A DNA stretch of 64,000 nt from Ahaetulla prasina (GCF_028640845.1 NC_080544.1:60030711-60094710); one strand, 5' to 3'. Positions 1 through 12,909 are shown, counted from the stretch's first letter. A program made the numbers and translations. Notes: a model not told the origin generated them from the sequence alone.

Positions 1-1770
1 ATGAGTTTGATTCTGTGGCTCTCGAGGACGTGGACAGGTTACTGGGGAGGTTACATGCAACTACATGTTTACTGGACCCGTGTCCCTCCTGGTTGGTGCT
101 GGCCACACAGGAGGTGACACGACACTGGCTCCAGGGAATTATAAATGCTTCATTGTTGGAAGGGGTTTTTCCCGCTGCCTTGAAAGAGGCGGTGGTGAGA
201 CCCCTCCTCAAGAAGCTTTCCCTGGATCCAGCTATTTTGGGAACTTATCGTCCAGTCTCCAACCTTCGCTTTGTGGCGAAGGTTGTAGAGAGTGTGGTTG
301 CATGGCAGCTTCCCCGGTATCTGGATGAAGCTGTCTATCTAGATCCGTTCCAGTCCAGCTTCCGGCCCGGACATAGTACGGAGACAGCTTTGGTCGCGTT
401 GGTGGATGACCTCTGGAGGGCCAGGGATAGGGGTTGTTCCTCTGCCCTGGTCCTATTAGATCTCTCAGCGGCTTTTGATACCATCGACCATGGTATCTTG
501 CTGCACCGGTTGGAGAGTTTGGGAGTGGGAGGCACCGTTTATCGGTGGTTCTCCTCCTATCTCTCTGACCAGTCGCAGACGGTGTTGACAGGGGGGCAGA
601 GATCGACCACGAGGCGCCTTACTTGTGGGGTGCCCCAGGGGTCGATTCTCTCACCTCTCCTGTTCAACATCTATATGAAGCCGCTGGGCAAGGTCATCAG
701 TGGCTTTGGGGTGAGTTACCATCTGTACGCTGAGGACACGCAGCTGTACTTTTCCACCCCGGGCCACCCCAACGAAGCTGTCGAAGTGCTGTCCCGGTGC
801 TTGGAAGCCGTACGGGTCTGGGTGGGGAGAAACAGACTCAAGCTCAATCCCTCCAAGACGGAGTGGCAGTGGATGCTGGCACCCTGGTACAGTCAGCTAC
901 AATTGCAGCTGACTGTTGGGGGTGAGTCATTGGCCCCGATGGAAAGGGTGCGCAACTTGGGCGTTCTCCTGGATGGACGGCTGTCGTTTGAAGATCATCT
1001 GGTGGCCGTGTCCAGGAGGGCCTTTTACCAAGTACGCTTGGTCCGCCAGTTGCGCCCCTTCCTTGACTGGGATGCCTTATGCACGGTCACTCACGCTCTT
1101 GTCACCTCTTGTTTGGATTATTGCAATGCTCTCTACATGGGGCTACCCTGGAAGTGCACTTGGAGGCTTCAGTTAGTTCAGAATGCAGCTGCGCGGGTAA
1201 TAGAGGGAGCCACATGTTGCTCCCATGTAACACCACTCCTGCGCAGTCTGCACTGGCTTCCTGTGGTCTTTCGGGTGCGCTTTAAGGTCTTGGTTACCAT
1301 CTTTAAAGCGCTCCATGGCTTAGGGCCCGGGTACTTACGGGACCGCCTGCTGTTACCTTATGCCTCCCACCGACCCGTACGCTCACACAGAGAGGGTCTT
1401 CTCAGGGTGCTGTCCGCCAAGCAATGTCGGCTGGCGGCCCCCAGGGGAAGGGCCTTCTCTGTCGGAGCTCCTACTCTTTGGAACGAACTTCCCCCTGGTT
1501 TGCGCCAATTGCCTGACCTTCGGACCTTTCGCCGTGAGCTGAAAACGCATCTATTTATTCAAGCGGGACTGGCTTAAAAGTTTACTAAATTTTAATCGGG
1601 GTTATTTATGAATTTTAAGGGTTTTAAATTGATTGTTTTAAATTTCGGCCATTTATGAAATATGCTTGTTTTAAGTTTTTGTTTTAATTTGTATATTGTA
1701 TTGTTTTATAATCTGGCTGTACACCGCCCTGAGTCCTTCGGGAGAAGGGCGGTATAAAAATCTAATAAAA

Positions 1771-1801
<31 letters not shown>

Positions 1802-1802
1802 A
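1..1802 (+). mobile_element. L2/CR1-group LINE, RT domain to 3' tail (copy A)
   Basis: The reading frame is open from base 3 to the stop at 1575-1577 (524 residues) and continues off the left edge, so the true start is not in the window. Reverse-transcriptase motifs are visible in order: LLDLSAAFDTIDHG, then GVPQGSILSPLLFNIYM, then LYAEDTQLYF. A CR1/L2-type C-terminus follows (LDYCNALYMGLP, RAFSVGAPTLWNELP). The 3' end has the GGGAGAAGGGCGGTATAAAAAT motif region and an AAAT-repeat tail at 1766-1802. The catalytic box reads YAED instead of YADD (726-737), so this copy is probably inactive despite lacking stops. Similar fragments lie at 19911-21411 and 21660-22359. Confidence 0.85.
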
Positions 1803-4200
1803 TTTGTATGAAAAATATAAAGGCATCTGTTTGTATTCACATTTCCAACCAATACTGATCAAATGGGGAAAATGCTTGGAGAACTTAAGAAAATACACTC
1901 TTTGCTGCCTCCTTCAATTCACCTATAGATGCCATTGTCAGACTTCCTTGCTGGGCAGCAAACCTAGTTTTGAACTGGATCTGTGTAGAAACTCATAAGG
2001 ACCAAAGATCTTGTTTGGTATCCAGCAGGGTTGGGACTGAAGAAGAAAGAAAGGCAGGATGTTTATGTGTCTGCGTGGGAGGGTGAGAAGGGGGGACCAA
2101 TTGCAGCAGCATTTAATTTGAAATGTTTTGGCTGCTCATCGACTTTTACTTGAAGTGCCAACCCGGAAGCCCTTTTGCATCTAGGAAAGTAGTTTTCAGG
2201 CCCTTGACATTTTATTCATTTTAGCAGCAAATCCCAGGGGTGGATGATAATCCAGGAAAGCAGACACTGTGGCCTTTCTTTTCAAATTTAGTCTAAACAT
2301 GCATTGTTGGTGGATGACATGTCAGAGGACAAGTATACCTCAAATCTTCCATCTTGCCACTTCTGGAATTAGGTGAATGAGAAATTCATACAGAGCACTC
2401 CAGATGTTCCATAGAAAAAACATCTCAGCCTCTAATGCAGCAATCTTACATGTTCCAGTTCAGGACTAATACTATCGTGCAGGATCGAGACTCATATTTA
2501 AATATAGATGGGATTTATTTTCAGTATTATTAACTTAGGTCCCATTCCTTTCAGTAGGACTAACCTGGCTTAGTTAAGCTTGCTCCAGGGAAGTTTGCAT
2601 AGTATAGCCTTAGATAAAGGAGGGGGAGGGAGAGGGAGAGATGCTGTCTTTTTATTAACATGATGGGAAATGAGTTTTACTTAATCAAGTGTTTGGGCAA
2701 TTTATATTCTGCCAAAAATGGATGATTTAGCAGAGGTTTCCTCATTTTACCATACCCTTAATTTATAAGGTTCTTTGAGAGCCCTCTAGGTAGAAAGTTG
2801 AATAACTAATAATGCTTTGTTAGTAAAAGATAAGGAATGGATTGAAGATGGATTTGCTAGATCTCACAGGTCCTAGAGAACAGCCAAGGCTCTTATTCTG
2901 TTTAGTGATAGTATTCGGCTAACATTGGTTGAAGAAAAGATGGGCAGGAGAGGATTCCTGGAAAGCCTTTGACCGTCATTCAATTCCAAGGGAAAAGTCT
3001 GGGCTCAAAATATTCCAAAGGTTTGTGTTTTCTGGGCCAAACTTTGAACTTCCTGCCTCTGGCTTCTCTCCAGGCAGTTCTGAGGACAACTTCTGTGCTG
3101 CAGACTGCTGCTTGTGGAAGCTCTTTGTCACCTAGCTAAAACAGAAAGAGAGTGGCTTTCTCTGTAACCCAATTGTTGCTCTGCAAAAGTATACTTACTC
3201 TAAAGTATACTTACTCTAAAGTAAATTTTATTGAATTCAAGCAAGCCTGAGCTTCTTTCCATCTCCTGCCTGGCCTGGTTTTTGGGTACAAAAACCCTGT
3301 CTCCTAAATCTGAACTATTAATTTTCTGACTAAAATGAGGGCAGATGCTTTTTTTTTAATATACTGATGTCATATCTTGAAACATGGTAATTAATGACTT
3401 TCAAACAACAAAAAAAACCTTGGTTATATTTCTTTTCAAGATCTCCACAGAGAAAAAGATACCACTGCTTGAAGCCATAGGCTGTTGCTTGAGAACATTT
3501 TCAACTGACCCTGGAGGGAAATTCCTCAATGAATACATTGTTTGGTTTCCAAATGTGTATTGGGGTAGCTGAGAAGTATGCCTAACAATATTAAAACTAC
3601 AACAGCTAGAAACAGTGCAGAAGAGCAAAGAGATCCAGGGCTACTTTAAATCATTGTACTGAGAGCTTTCATGAGTTACAAATGTGCCCAATGCATGTTG
3701 CAGACCTGGCAATGGATCTCCAGAGAAAGGCTTCCAGACCTCTTCCATATCCAGGACTCTGTGATCTTTCTCATTAGTTCAGCAACTGGCACCTCCAGCT
3801 AAGTTATTATGAGGCCCAAGAGATTTTTGTTTAAACTTTATTATGACTTCATGATAGAGGGGGGAGGAAGCACCATGACTTGTTCTATGTCTTTTCATCA
3901 TGGTTTACCAAACCATATTTCAATAATCATAACACTCAGGGTAAAATTCTATGTCACCTGACTTGGAAAACCCTATAAACATGTTGGGACTTCTGAATAA
4001 ATAGACCCAGGATTTCAGTTGCACAAAAATTGGAATCTCTTTATCCATTAAGGATGGGTTTCTTTGAGTGGAGCTAATTCAGGACTGCTGCAGAAGCTGT
4101 AGGGAGGCATCAGTCTTCTTCCTGGTGGTTTATTTGACTGTAGTCTGCAGACCTAAATTATCTGGAGGTCTCCCATCCATCTTACTTGTGTTTGGGGTTT
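1803..4200. other. Intergenic, no gene recognised
   Basis: AT-rich unique-looking sequence. The open frames are short and unlike any family I know. A 16-base unit, gtatacttactctaaa, is tandemly doubled around 3188-3222. Confidence 0.5.
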
Positions 4201-5230
4201 TTGTTATTATTGTTATTTTTGAGATCAGCAATTAATTAACAGGTTCCAAGATAAGAGGAATTCGGCAAGGTTTCCTCTGCACTTGCTGCTCTGCTACTCC
4301 TGCAGCTACTGACTTTATTGAAGAAACGTTCTTCCAAGCTAATGCGATTCCCCCATACACACCTTGCTGGGTCGGAATTCCAGTTTCCAGAACGTCCAAC
4401 CGATGGCTATGTTTGCTGAGGGCCCAACATAACTGGAGGGCATCATGGTGGAAAGGAATCAAGGAAAGATTTGTACGTAGAGCAACCCGGGATCGGAAAC
4501 ATAAAAACTTGCTCCGCGGAGGATGTTTAGCCTCCGGGGAATTGAGGCTTGGGCTAGGCAATAAACTATGTTCATAAAAGAGATCGCGGACATCCATTAA
4601 ATACGCGGCTCTCCTGGCAGGAAAGGCGGATTTCGAGCGGGGCTGCGTCTTATCCATCTCTCTTACTCTTAATAATAATAATAAGCCCGCATCTTGCAAT
4701 GTTAAAAAGAAGCGATTGCCAGGGGAATATTCATATTTGCAGCGGCATTTTAAACTGTTTCGGGCCGCCGGCGGTCGGCGCAACTTATCATAAACAAGGA
4801 AGGAGGCTGAAGTTCGTGACGCGTTTTGCTAAACCTCTCGGCAATGACGGATGGCGGGCAGCGAAGTTCTCGCCAACCTTTACATCGAAAAGAACACTGC
4901 CTTCCTGCCTATGTGCTGGCCTGAAAGGTGGCGATGAACCGGCGTTCACTTACTTTCCAGCTCCTGCGGGATAATCCAGGACACGGTACTTTTAAGCGAC
5001 CCAGGTCGGAGCAAACACCGCCCGGTATGAGAGAGACGAATGCGGCTTTGGTCCTGGGAAAAGAGGAGGTGCGTCCGACGCTTTCCGTGAAATGCGCTTC
5101 CGAAGATAATAATAGCAAAGCAAGACCGCAGCTTCTGAATGTTTTGGCCTGGAGCTTCCCTGTTATTGGCCGTGCTGGCAGTGGTTAATAGGAATTAGCC
5201 AAAAGACAAGAGGGCACCAGGTTTCTTTTA
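4200..5230. promoter_or_regulatory. CpG-rich island-like block, function unknown
   Basis: CpG density and GC content rise sharply compared with the AT-rich flanks. There is no repeat signature. Open frames on both strands (one of 183 residues on the minus strand, 4232-4783) lack recognisable domains and are best read as by-products of high GC. It could be a promoter or enhancer of an unseen transcript. Confidence 0.4.
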
Positions 5231-5383
5231 ACAAAGTACTGCCTAAAACTCCAGGAGTGTGGCCCATGCTGGTTGGCTATTTTAGTACATACAGTCCCAG
5301 CAAGTGGAGGGGATTGTGGAATTTAATCTGATGGTGCCAGATTAAAGCATAGCAAATCAATATGAAATAATATTGCATTTAAG

Positions 5384-5616
5384 TAATTTATTTATTTATA
5401 TTTCATCTTTATGAATTTTACAAACAACTCATAATAGCGGACATATCCAACACTTCCTCCTCTATTTTACTCACAACTACAACCTTGTGAGATGAATTGG
5501 GCTAAGAGTGACTGCCCCAAAGTCACCAGCTGGCTTTCATGGTTAAGATGGGACTTGAACTCAAGGTCTCTCACTTTCTAGCTTGGTGCCTTAACCACTA
5601 AACCAAACTGGATCTC
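5384..5616 (-). mobile_element. tRNA-derived SINE with LINE-like tail
   Basis: Read on the minus strand it starts near the tRNA-like segment TGGTTTAGTGGTTAAGGCAC (A box). A B-box-like GAGTTCAAGTCCC follows, then a body with GTGACTTTGGGGCAGTCACT, and an AAATAAATAAAT tail at 5384-5400. This pattern is common in squamates. Degenerate, with no clear target duplication. Confidence 0.65.
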
Positions 5617-5639
5617 TTGATTAAGTGATGCAAAGAAAG

Positions 5640-8160
5640 TGATTCAGACTCCGTTTATGTTCAACTCTTGCTGGACCAGCCTAGGGGGACCCTACAGCAA
5701 TGCAGTCTATAGTAGTCCTTTGTTGCAATTGCAGATTCTAGAACAACTATCAGCAAAGAGGTCTGCAGGAAATGGAGCATATCATGGTTCTATTTTACAT
5801 CTGAGTAGAAATCTACAGATTTAATGCAGAGTTGGAATTTCAGTGTAATTCCACTGAGATTACGGTTACAGTGCAAATGTAAAAAATGATGACTAGAAAG
5901 ATATGGTTAAAGCAAATGGTTCAGAAATAGATGCAGTGATAGGAACAAATAGAATAGGATGAGATAACGGTGGTGGGAGAATATTTAGTTTCTTGTTTGT
6001 TGAAGTGCTGTTGAACTACATAGATTAGAAACAGTTTCTGATCTAAAGATCTGCAGTGTATCCCCCCATTAACTTCATTCATCTATTATTAGTTACAATG
6101 AAGTTTCTGATTAAAAATTAAACTAGAATTAGATAAAGAAGTTGACACTCAAAGCAAAAATATCATGAGAGAAATACAAAACAACCAAGTAGATACCTAT
6201 TATGGGAGCAATTTTGCTTGATACATGATGGAGGCCTTTTTGTTTATATAGAATTCAGTGGTTTTCTAGCTACTGAACAAATCCCGTAACTTTATTTTGT
6301 TGTATTCTAATAGGCCAACACACAGAAGAAAACCAAAACCCAAAAACAAATGACCAAGAAAATTTCATACCAGTCATTTACTAGGGAAACACATTATTTT
6401 GTTCCTTATTAAAAATTAGAAGAGGAATATGTGGTCTGATAAAATTTTAAGTGTAATTTGAAAGCTGTGAATGTGAAAGTAAATAAAAATATATTTGAAT
6501 ATAAATGATTCAACTGGCTTTCAACATTTTACCTGTAATGTGTGGAAGTAGAAAACCAGTGTCCCTCTATACATCCCTCTGATGCAGCTATCCTCAACTA
6601 ATGGTCAAGGATAATGACATCTCTAAAAAGATTTTGGCATCCATCAATATTCATCTCTGTTAAAATGACTAATTAAATGAAAATACCTGTTGAGAAACAT
6701 CTCTCATGTTATTTGTACCCTATGACTATCATTAAGTGTTGTACCTTATGATTCTTGATGAACGTATCTTTTCTTTTATGAAGTCCAATATATCAATGTT
6801 TATTTTCCTACTGAAAACATGTAAAAGAAAAATCAATTCCATTTCTTCATGACTTTGTGTCCTTCTGGAATGTTTAACTAGATTTCCTTTCAGAATTGCT
6901 GGTTAAATTAAGCAGGGATAATAATTATAAATTGGCTCATGAGAAGATAATTTAGTTGGGGAAAACTGCCCTCGTTCCATTCCTCAGTAAAAAAAAAAAA
7001 AATTGTAGTAGCAACCTGTATCTGAAAATTCTACCTGGAAAGTTTTCTTGGTCATCTTACAGTTTAGTAAATTCAGGCTTATTATTTGTTCATCAGGGCA
7101 CCCCAGCCAATCTCAGTTCTGTTACAAAAGTATAGCTATACTATGCATATATTCATACAGTACTATGCTGTACTTCCCCTTCATCCCAACTTGTAAATAG
7201 ATATCTGGAAGAGCTTTGCAAATCAGTCCAAACATAGTGGTTGAGTCCAAATATTATGCAGAAAGTTGTACATATAGTTCAGCTGCTGTGGTTTATGCCT
7301 CTGTGAATTAGATGTAGTTTTGTAGCATAGAGATGGGAATAAACCAACCAGGCAGGTTTAAGCCTGAACTGTTTCTGCCACCTCTTTAGAAGAGGAGAAA
7401 AAGGAGAAATGTGGAACAACTTTCACCCTAGATACGGGAAAAGAAACAGCTAAGAACTCTGAGGCACAAGACTGAGGAGAAGACGTGGAGCAATTTAAGC
7501 AGGAAGTTAATATCAGGAGTCAAGAGTAATCAATCTCTGTTTCTCTGAAACAGCGTGAAGAGGCAAATAAAAGTTCGGCACCTGATGTAGGGCAGCAGCT
7601 GAAAGCTGGTTGATTGTCCCTCCCCTTTCTTCTCTTTCTGTGTCATTCTCCTCGGTGCCTCCATTCATCACACTGTCACTGTCCGTTCTGGCTTCCCCTG
7701 GTGTTTAACTTGCCTCAGAGCTGATGGCACAAATTTAATTTGTTACAGGCAAAGGAGGGGTGATTGGAGCCTTGCCTGGGGCCACCATAGCTATAAATGG
7801 TGTCAGGTGGATGTATTGTTCCTTAATGGTGGCTGGCTGGTGAAGATAGAGGTGGCACAAGAACCAAACTGATTAAATTAAACCAAATTGCTTCTTTTTT
7901 CATCCTGCAAGTAGGCAGCTTTTGCCAAAAAACAATAACTTTGGAGGCAGATGCTCTTCGGAAGCAGAGGAGCAATTAATATTTATTAAAAAAGCTCAAC
8001 AGATAAAATGGCGTTCCTGCCCCAGTCTGGTGCCCTCCAGATGTGTGGACTACAACCCTCACCATCCCATCACCAACATGCCTATGAGGAAGCTGGCCTT
8101 TGAAGGGCAGCAGGTCAGGAAGGCTGAATGGAAGGATACAGCCATACTTTGGGAATAGGT
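5640..8160. other. Intergenic, no gene recognised
   Basis: AT-rich sequence. 7540-7830 is less AT-rich, repeat-free and looks like possible conserved non-coding DNA. 8020-8120 resembles a common old interspersed repeat (TGGTGCCCTCCAGATGTG). No exon with convincing splice sites was seen. Confidence 0.45.
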
Positions 8161-8253
8161 GGAGCTCTTCGATTACCATTAGCAATGCAATTCTATGCAT
8201 GTATTCTCAGAAGTGAGTTCCACAGGATTTCCTTGATAAAAGTCCATAGAACT

Positions 8254-9642
8254 TTTTTAAATTGCCCAATTTTAAATTATACTATGAAGCAGCTGCTCTC
8301 TCTGCAATAAGTGATTGGTTTAATTTAACGGAGGAAAGAATTTTGAATATAGAAGGTTATGACTTGCTATATGGATGGCATGCATATTTAATTTATGACA
8401 AAAAAGTGGATAAGGCCTTTAAAAATCATGTGTTAAGAATTGCTCTTCTGCGTGTTTGGAAAAAATACTTTTACAAACTAAATTATAAGGTTCCTATATG
8501 GGCAAGTCCTAGACATACAATAGAGAATATAAATATAGAACAGAATCAGGAAATGATTACGTATAAAGATCTTTTGTATACTGAAAGAGGTAATTTGCAA
8601 TTAAAATCGCTGCACGTACTAAAAGAAGAAGGGAAAAATTATACTTGGTTTCAATATGAGCAACTACGTGCTAGATGGAAGGAAGATCAGAAAATTGGTA
8701 TAGAGCAGAACGAGGGAAATTTGGTAAAGCAAATTAGAAATCAGTCTCAGGAGCATATAAAGAGATTGTATAATGTGTTACTTGAAATAGATTCTGAAAG
8801 GGACTTGGTAAAGGACTGTATGATAAAGTGGGCACAAAATTTTCAGGAGCCAATATTATTGGAAACTTGGGGAAAAATTTGGGTTAGAAATGTTAAATTC
8901 ACGCAGGCACAGAATCTGAGGGAAAATTTTTATAAAATGTTTTATAGATGGCACTTAGATCCTAAGAAATTATCATGTATGTACCCAGATATGCAAGCAA
9001 AATGTTGGAGATGTAATTGTGATGATGCTACATATTCTCATATTTGGTGGACTTGTAAGGATATAAAGGCCTTTTGGATAAAAATTTGGTGGATTTTACA
9101 AAATGTTTTGAAAAAGAAGATAAAGTTCCTGCCGCAATTTTTTTTGTTGGGAATTATTACGGACTGTACAGTAATTGAGACTAAATTGATTTTAAATCTA
9201 ATAACAGCAGCAAGATTACTAATAGGACAATACTGGAAGAAAAAAGAAGTACCTACAATAGAAGAATGGATATTGAAAGTTGCCAATTTGGCTGAGATGG
9301 CGAAGATATCAGCCTTTTTGAAAGACAATACGCAAGAAAGATACTTAAAGGAATGGAAAAAATGGATTGACTATATTCAAAGTAGATATCAGACTAAGAG
9401 TTATCAGACTGTTTTTGAATGATTATGATGTATTATTTTTGATTGTTTTCGGGGGAAGTTAGGAATTGATGATTGTAGGGGTATAATTAAGTTGGGACGA
9501 AAATTTTTTAGCATATGTTTGTTTTATTTTTAACTATACCTTGTGCTCGTTCCGGGAAATCGGGGAGGGGTTGTGAAGGAGGGGAGGGAGGTGGGGGAAA
9601 GGGGGAAAAAAATTTCTGTAAAACTTTTTGAATAAAAAAAAA
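8254..9642 (+). mobile_element. 5'-truncated L1 LINE with target-site duplication
   Basis: The insertion is flanked by a perfect 16-base duplication, aaaagtccatagaact, at 8238-8253 and 9643-9658. It contains the C-terminal part of L1 ORF2, a G-rich polypurine 3' UTR (9550-9608), AATAAA and a poly(A) tail. The start is typical of 5' truncation during target-primed reverse transcription. Confidence 0.93.
8262..9422 (+). pseudogene. L1 ORF2 C-terminal fragment
   Basis: An uninterrupted 386-residue frame corresponding to the region downstream of the L1 reverse transcriptase. It begins PNFKLYYEAAALSAISDW, which matches the L1 post-RT domain. A cysteine cluster follows around residue 245 (CWRCNCDDATYSHIWWTC), the CCHC-like motif of L1 ORF2. 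The endonuclease and RT domains are missing through 5' truncation, so the fragment cannot retrotranspose. Lack of stops over 1.16 kb suggests a fairly young insertion. It has no promoter of its own. Confidence 0.88.
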
Positions 9643-9659
9643 AAAAGTCCATAGAACTG

Positions 9660-10340
9660 TGCCATAATAGTTTCCCTTTTATATTTAACTCTTGTCTATG
9701 TGTTAATGCTGGTTTTGAAACTTGGTATTATGCCAAAGCTTCATCAGCTCTCAAAAGTAACTATTTTATTATATTTTATATTGTATTGTTTATATTTTAT
9801 TGCAGAAAACTCATCTCTATCCTGTTTACGCATTGGTCCATTTTATCTGTTGTTAATTTTAATGTTTTATCTTTTAATACTCAATATTTTAATGTACTTA
9901 ACCTCTTAATTTTTATATGATTATTTTTGACATTATAAGCCACTGAGAATCACTTGATGCAGAAATAAATGGCATATAAATAAAAATAAAATAAATAAAT
10001 AAAAATTGCTATTTGGAATAAAGTGTTTTTTTTAAATGGTGCTTGTATCTATGGGAGTAAAACAATATTAGTTTTAAAAATTACATAAACTTTAAAATAT
10101 ACTCACCTTAGGCATATAGGGAGAAATTTTCTCTTTTCCATCACAGAAAATATGTGAGAGGGTACCTTTATTACATGCTGGCAATATCCTAATAGTCAGA
10201 TGACACTAACGAAGTCTCTGACTTTATTACTAATTTCTTAGATTCCAAATCACATAGATCTGGTCCAGAGCAATATAAGAATGACAACCCCACGATACTC
10301 CCTTATTGGGTATAGCTATATTAATTGCAGATAAAATATA
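9660..10340. other. Intergenic AT-rich sequence
   Basis: No gene seen. An AAAT-rich run at 9970-10000 resembles the tail of an old SINE or LINE whose body is no longer recognisable. Confidence 0.4.
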
Positions 10341-10343
10341 TAG

Positions 10344-10590
10344 CAGTAGCAATAGCACCTAGACTTATATACCACTTCACAGTGCTTTACAGCCATCTCT
10401 AAGCGGATTACAGAGTCAATATATTGTCCCCAACAATCTGGGTCCTCATTTTACCCACCTCAGAAGAATGGAAGGCTGAGTCAACCTTGAGCCTGGTGAG
10501 ATTTGAAGTGCCAAACTGCTGGTTGCTGGCAGTTAGCAGAAGTAACATACAGTACTGCATTCTAACCATTGCACCACCACAGCTCTTGAT
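10344..10590 (-). mobile_element. Sauria-type SINE
   Basis: On the minus strand: the tRNA-like head (GTGGTGCAATGGTTAGAATG), then the body block with ACCCAGATTGTTGGGGACAA, then TATATAAGTCTAGGTGCTAT at the 3' end. Matches the lizard/snake SINE layout. Full-length and moderately diverged. Confidence 0.8.
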
Positions 10591-10699
10591 AAGATCCTGG
10601 GGGGCTGTAAAGATGAACACATTCATTATAGCATTTGTGTTATTGGACTCTGCCATAATAAACAGATTCAAGTTTAAGATGAACATTCTAACTTGAATG

Positions 10700-11642
10700 T
10701 TTTACCTTCTCATCTGTTGCTCAGAAGGCACATTTGCAAGATTAGGGATGGCCAGATCATCTCCTTAAAAACAGGCCAAAATCAAACCTCCAATTCTCAG
10801 ACATTGTTTTTAAATTAAAATAGCACCTCTCCATGGCGATTGGAACTATTGAAAATAAACTCCTTTGTCAGTTGACAGGTCAAGTATGTTGTAGACTTTG
10901 TAAAAACAGCAGCTTTTGGTTTTTTTTAAATCTATCCAAGTGAAAACTTATTCTAATTCTACTACCATATTGAAATGAATTCATAAATCAGATTTACTGT
11001 TTGGAAAAATACAATGACCAGTAAAAGTGGTGTTGCTACCAAAAACCAAATTATCTGTTAACTTTCTAATTTGGAAACTGTAGTTATACAATGCATCCTG
11101 AAACCCTTGAAAATCCTGTATAAGTAAGTTACTCTGTTGTTATTTTATTACAGACAGTTGATTATTGACCATTATGTTTTTAACTAAAACAAATTTTAAA
11201 AACTGACTTAGCTCAAAGTAGTTCTTTAACATTCTGTAGTGGAGATTAGGCTAACTGGACCAGGTTATTTAGTGAGTTATGTGATAGGGCAAAGTTAAAA
11301 CTTAACAAATCTTGAAGGACATTCCCTACCTTGGGAAACTTTGGCTTAATTTACTCTATATGGCAGAACTGGGCATTTTACGGCTTGTAAGACACATCCA
11401 GCCTATATGCTGTCTCTGTGTAGCCTGTGGCATTGGTGAAATTGATGGTAGCAGCCATAGTGGGGCAGCAGCATTGGGAATCTGCAGGGAGCAGGACAGT
11501 GGTAGCAGTGGCCCTCAATGGTCCCAGTTTCTCATGCGGCCCTTTGGGAAAATTGTCCATCTCGCTGTATGTTTTGTTTATATGCTAGTGTTGTGTCCGA
11601 CCCGGCCATCAGCGGAAGAGTGGAACATGACATCTATTCACT
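10700..11642. other. Intergenic, no gene recognised
   Basis: AT-rich unique sequence with only short open frames and no recognisable domain. Confidence 0.4.
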
Positions 11643-11650
11643 ATCATACC

Positions 11651-11818
11651 CAGTAGTAGATTTCAAACCCCGTTGCTATTAGTTTGCTCATGGGTGCGCT
11701 TGCGCACGTGCGTGACACTTCTGCACATGCGCAGAGACATCCGGGCAGGTGGGCAGAGCCTCCCACCACCACTAGCAGTTCGCCTGATCCGTGGCAAACC
11801 GGTAGCAAACCACCACTG
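11651..11818. mobile_element. Short hAT-like element with 8-bp target duplication
   Basis: 168 bases running from CAGTAGTAG to ACCACTG (imperfect inverted ends). It is flanked by atcatacc (11643-11650) and atcgtacc (11819-11826), matching at 7 of 8 positions. The size of duplication and CAG...CTG ends fit hAT. No transposase, so non-autonomous. Confidence 0.75.
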
Positions 11819-11826
11819 ATCGTACC

Positions 11827-12438
11827 TCATGAATGTTGGTATGCGGTTTTGCTTTAAGATTCCACAATAGTATATAGAATCTGTGTTCTTTTATATAAAT
11901 AGCTGAAGTTTTGATTAGACCATACCAAGATGACTTTGTTTGATTAAAACTCAGCTTGTAGATTAAAATCTATCAATCAGATTTTAGTTTGTTGACTCTT
12001 TATCAAGTTGTATTTCGAATCTCCCCAAAGAAGGAGGGGAAAAGAAGCCAAAGACCAGTCATTTTGTGCTATTGGTTTCAGCTCAGGGTGACTTGCGTCC
12101 TTAATCTTTAAGCATCATTCTGTGCATATAGAACATGATCTTCATTCTATTGAAGAGGTGAAGATATACTGCAGCCTATCCTTTAGATATATGTCCACAG
12201 TATATATATATCAACAATAATGTACGGTACTATTTTATATATACTCAAACATTAATTAAGCATCTGTTCTGAAATTAAGTGGCTAGGGAATACTGAAGTA
12301 AATGCCTGATGCTTCTTCCCTGCATTCCCAAGAGATGATGACTCTTTTCCCCTACTTTGCTTTTCGTTCGGCCATTATATACTAGTATAGAAGAAGGCCC
12401 AATCCTTCTGCTTGCATTTCCCATTCAGTTGTTGTTGT
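11827..12438. other. Intergenic AT-rich sequence
   Basis: No gene or clear repeat seen. Confidence 0.4.
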
Positions 12439-12439
12439 T

Positions 12440-12905
12440 TTTTTATTTTGTCACAACAGTATACGTAAACATCAACATACAACAACAACACATCATAAAA
12501 GAAAAACATATATATATAAGTAAAAGTATGCAATAACTATATTAATTTGATATAATGAAAGGGAACAATAGGACAGGAACGGTAGGCACTTTTGTGCTCT
12601 TATGCACACCCCTTATAGTCCTCTTAGGAATGCAGTGAGGTCAATAGTAGACAGTTTTTGGTTGAAGTTTTTGGGATTTTGAGTAGAGACTATAGAGTCA
12701 GGTAGTGAGTTCCAAGTGTTAACAACTCTGTTACAGATGTCATATTTTCTGCAATCAAGTTTGAAGCGGTTGACATTAAGTTTGAATCTATTGTTTGCTC
12801 TTGTATTATTGCAATTGAAGCTGAAGTAGTCTTTTACAGGAAGGATATTGCAATAGATGATTCTGTGTGTTAAACACAGGTCAGGTTGGAGTTGTTTAGC
12901 CACAG
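12440..12905 (-). mobile_element. CR1-like LINE 3' end
   Basis: On the minus strand a 96-residue frame (12903-12613) holds the end of a LINE ORF2, with NRFKLNVNRFKLDCRKYDI and VVNTWNSLPDSIV, the usual C-terminal block of CR1-like proteins. The non-coding 3' tail ends in TTGTGACAAAATAAAA. The same 3' end recurs at 45768-45975, 53550-53812 and, more diverged, 29340-29510. Confidence 0.75.
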
Positions 12906-12909
12906 GGTA

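Noticed and set aside
4232..4783. 183-residue minus-strand frame
   Set aside because: No domain, no splice or start context; high GC and CpG density explain the lack of stops.
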